Source: Salinivirgaceae bacterium (lineage in GTDB: Bacteria > Bacteroidota > Bacteroidia > Bacteroidales > SZUA-534). Taken from it: a stretch of 52,459 bases of DNA. The stretch lies in NCBI GenBank assembly GCA_016284875.1, contig JAEEPS010000012.1:1-52459 (forward strand), written 5' to 3'. Shown here in pieces: positions 51,317 to 52,459 of this stretch. A program made the position numbers and the translations under genes. The notes under the pieces were generated by a model, which searched no databases, was not told where the DNA came from, and saw only the letters and a program-made list of their open reading frames with translations. The first letter of the stretch is position 1. The number at the start of each line of letters is the position of its first letter.

Positions 51317-51745
51317 ATGAGTGATTCTGATAATTTCCAAAAAGGAGCTGATTTCCAGCGTTCTGTTCAAGAGTATTTTATACGAGAATATGGCGCAGGA
51401 TTTGAGTTAGAAAAAAAGATAGGAATTGGAACACCCAAAAAAGACCATAAGTTTGATATTGTACTTGAAAATAAGATTGCAATAGAGTGTAAGCGGTATA
51501 CTTGGACAAAAACAGGAAACGTTCCAAGTGCAAAAATTGGCTTTATAAATGAGGCTGCGTTCTATCTTTCCTTTTTGCCAGATACATATGAAAAGTATAT
51601 AGTTATACTTTGTTCATATCACGTTAATAGGGATGAAAGCCTTGCAGAATACTATTATAGGACTAATCAACATCTTCTTGGTAAAACAAAAGTTGCAGAA
51701 TATGATCCAGAAAATAGAACCTTCAAGATAGTTGGGCAAAATTGA
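51317..51745 (+). CDS. PD-(D/E)xK nuclease-like orphan protein
   Basis: 142 residues. A likely restriction-endonuclease-like core: FDIVLENKIAIECKRYTW, with Asp47, Glu57 and Lys59, preceded by a helical stretch with a Gln-Glu pair and followed by SAKIGFINEAAFYLSFLP. No methyltransferase or other restriction gene lies beside it. Markedly more A/T-rich than argS, asnB and pheT, suggesting recent transfer. Function unknown; may be a solitary nuclease or a DNA-binding relic. Confidence 0.75.
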   Translation: MSDSDNFQKGADFQRSVQEYFIREYGAGFELEKKIGIGTPKKDHKFDIVLENKIAIECKRYTWTKTGNVPSAKIGFINEAAFYLSFLPDTYEKYIVILCSYHVNRDESLAEYYYRTNQHLLGKTKVAEYDPENRTFKIVGQN

Positions 51746-51791
51746 TGATGTATATTATGTAAGGCTGTTCATTTGTCTTTCAATTAACCGA

Positions 51792-51822
51792 TTGACCGAT
51801 TCACCAAATAACCCTATTTTTG
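51792..51822 (+). promoter_or_regulatory. Promoter of the S4-domain gene
   Basis: TTG (51792-51794), 20-base spacer, TATTTTTG (51815-51822). The start codon is at 51830, only 7 bases on, so the mRNA would have almost no leader. Confidence 0.7.
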
Positions 51823-51829
51823 CGCCATT

Positions 51830-52210
51830 ATGGACGAAATCAGAATCGATAAATGGCTTTGGGATGTGCGTCTTTACAAGACACGCAGCCAGGCTGCCGA
51901 TGCTTGCCACAAGGGTAGGGTGACCATCAGCGATATGCCGGTGAAGGCATCGCGCCCTATAAAAGTTGGCGAGATTGTTGAGGTGAAGAAAAATCCGGTT
52001 GTTTACAGATACAAGATTCTTGGCATTCCAAAATCGCGTGTGTCGGCAAAACTTGTGCCCGAATATCTCGAAGACCTGACACCTGAGCAGGAAATCCTGA
52101 AAATCGACCTTATGCGCGCCGACATTAACGGCCGCCGCGACCCGGGAACAGGCCGCCCCACCAAGCGCGACCGCCGAATGCTCGACATTTGGATGAATGG
52201 GGATGAATGA
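51830..52210 (+). CDS. S4-domain RNA-binding protein (Hsp15/HslR-like)
   Basis: 126 residues. N-terminal S4 domain: IRIDKWLWDVRLYKTRSQAADACHKGRV, then PVKASRPIKVGEIVEV, and a basic tail rich in Arg (GRPTKRDRRMLDIW). This order is that of Hsp15, which binds stalled 50S subunits that still carry a peptidyl-tRNA and helps free them. Convergent with ispE. The start has a near-leaderless promoter. Confidence 0.9.
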   Translation: MDEIRIDKWLWDVRLYKTRSQAADACHKGRVTISDMPVKASRPIKVGEIVEVKKNPVVYRYKILGIPKSRVSAKLVPEYLEDLTPEQEILKIDLMRADINGRRDPGTGRPTKRDRRMLDIWMNGDE

Positions 52211-52213
52211 TAC

Positions 52214-52248
52214 AAACTAAAAACGCAAAAAGTAGCCGTTTTCAGTTT
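52214..52248. terminator. Weak bidirectional hairpin between the S4 gene and ispE
   Basis: AAACTAAAAACG (52214-52225) / CGTTTTCAGTTT (52237-52248), 11 of 12 paired, A/T-rich, between convergent genes. Confidence 0.45.
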
Positions 52249-52271
52249 ACTAATTCATTGTGACCGTTTAA

Positions 52272-52459
52272 TCAGAACTTTCCTTCCCAAACAAAGCAGT
52301 TCTCGAATTTCAGTGTGCTGATGTCGGGTTTGCCGGCAAACAATCCGTAGATGGCCGATCCGCTGCCTGACATCGAGGCAAACGCAGCCCCTGCGTTATA
52401 GAGTGCCGCTTTAATGTCGGCCAGAATGGGGAACATCTCAAAAATAAGTGCTTCGAAAT
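52272..52459 (-). CDS. ispE: 4-diphosphocytidyl-2-C-methyl-D-erythritol kinase, C-terminal part
   Basis: Only the last ~62 codons are inside the window. Translation of the minus strand reads FEALIFEMFPILADIKAAL, NAGAAFASMSGSGSAIYGLF and ends ENCFVWEGKF. The ASMSGSGSA block is the third GHMP kinase motif, and the context FE...FP.L..IK..L..AGA matches IspE. The enzyme phosphorylates CDP-methylerythritol in the non-mevalonate isoprenoid pathway. The gene runs off the right edge. Confidence 0.9.
   Translation of the reverse strand, partial: FEALIFEMFPILADIKAALYNAGAAFASMSGSGSAIYGLFAGKPDISTLKFENCFVWEGKF

Noticed and set aside
1..52459. tRNA, rRNA, CRISPR, prophage or integrative element
   Set aside because: No cloverleaf-like CCA-ending segments, no regularly spaced repeats, and no integrase, transposase or phage structural proteins were seen among the open frames.

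Overview
The window looks like chromosomal DNA of a member of the Bacteroidota, most likely the order Bacteroidales. Four kinds of evidence support this: promoters of the TTG-N19-22-TAnnTTTG type, a gingipain-like protease with a C-terminal type IX secretion (T9SS) sorting domain, many lipoproteins with short lipoboxes, and a galM / sodium symporter / araD / araA / kinase arabinose locus like that of Bacteroides. I saw no tRNA, rRNA, CRISPR array, integrase or transposase. The window starts inside a glycosyltransferase gene and ends inside ispE.

Layout. 1-5607 (+): surface polysaccharide unit: glycosyltransferase, Wza-like export lipoprotein, Wzc-like tyrosine kinase, WecA/MraY-type phospho-sugar transferase, lytic transglycosylase. 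5864-13601 (+): arabinose/galactose use: lipoprotein mutarotase, SSS symporter, AraD, AraA, a small GxxExxY protein in a repeat-flanked insertion, and an FGGY kinase. 13750-18211 (-): two tandem periplasmic-TPR / membrane / coiled-coil / SpoIIE-type PP2C phosphatases. 18442-23587 (+): a large unknown lipoprotein, a DUF456-like membrane protein, then glmM-ruvX-def. 23653-31640 (-): one long operon that begins with a second Wza/Wzc pair and continues through a small membrane protein, a C1 peptidase, Lgt, a GH5 lipoprotein, a PH-like membrane protein and a flavodoxin/ferredoxin protein. 31726-36594 (-): pheT, macrodomain, SiaC (DUF1987), rhomboid, and a class-IV aminotransferase homologue that seems to have lost its PLP lysine. 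36773-40285 (+): leuA-like synthase, methyltransferase, leuB. 40423-47370 (-): argS and the 1687-residue C25 protease. 47371-52459: a structured noncoding region, two small exported proteins, asnB (-), an orphan PD-(D/E)xK protein, an S4-domain protein, and the 3' end of ispE (-).

How the genes work together. Two separate Wza/Wzc export machines, both with Tyr-Gly tails, suggest at least two exported glycans. The arabinose genes give a full route from uptake to D-xylulose-5-phosphate, but the Nudix-type regulator AraR known from Bacteroides is not between symporter and araD; a strong terminator hairpin is there instead. The SpoIIE phosphatases and the SiaC protein may belong to one partner-switching pathway although they lie about 15 kb apart.

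Most worth a second look: a ~225-bp nested inverted-repeat region (47574-47803) behind a promoter-like box; the GxxExxY cassette; the exact five-heptad length difference between the two phosphatase linkers; and the degenerate aminotransferase beside SiaC, the macrodomain and rhomboid. Functions are read from sequence motifs and remembered family patterns; no database search was run.
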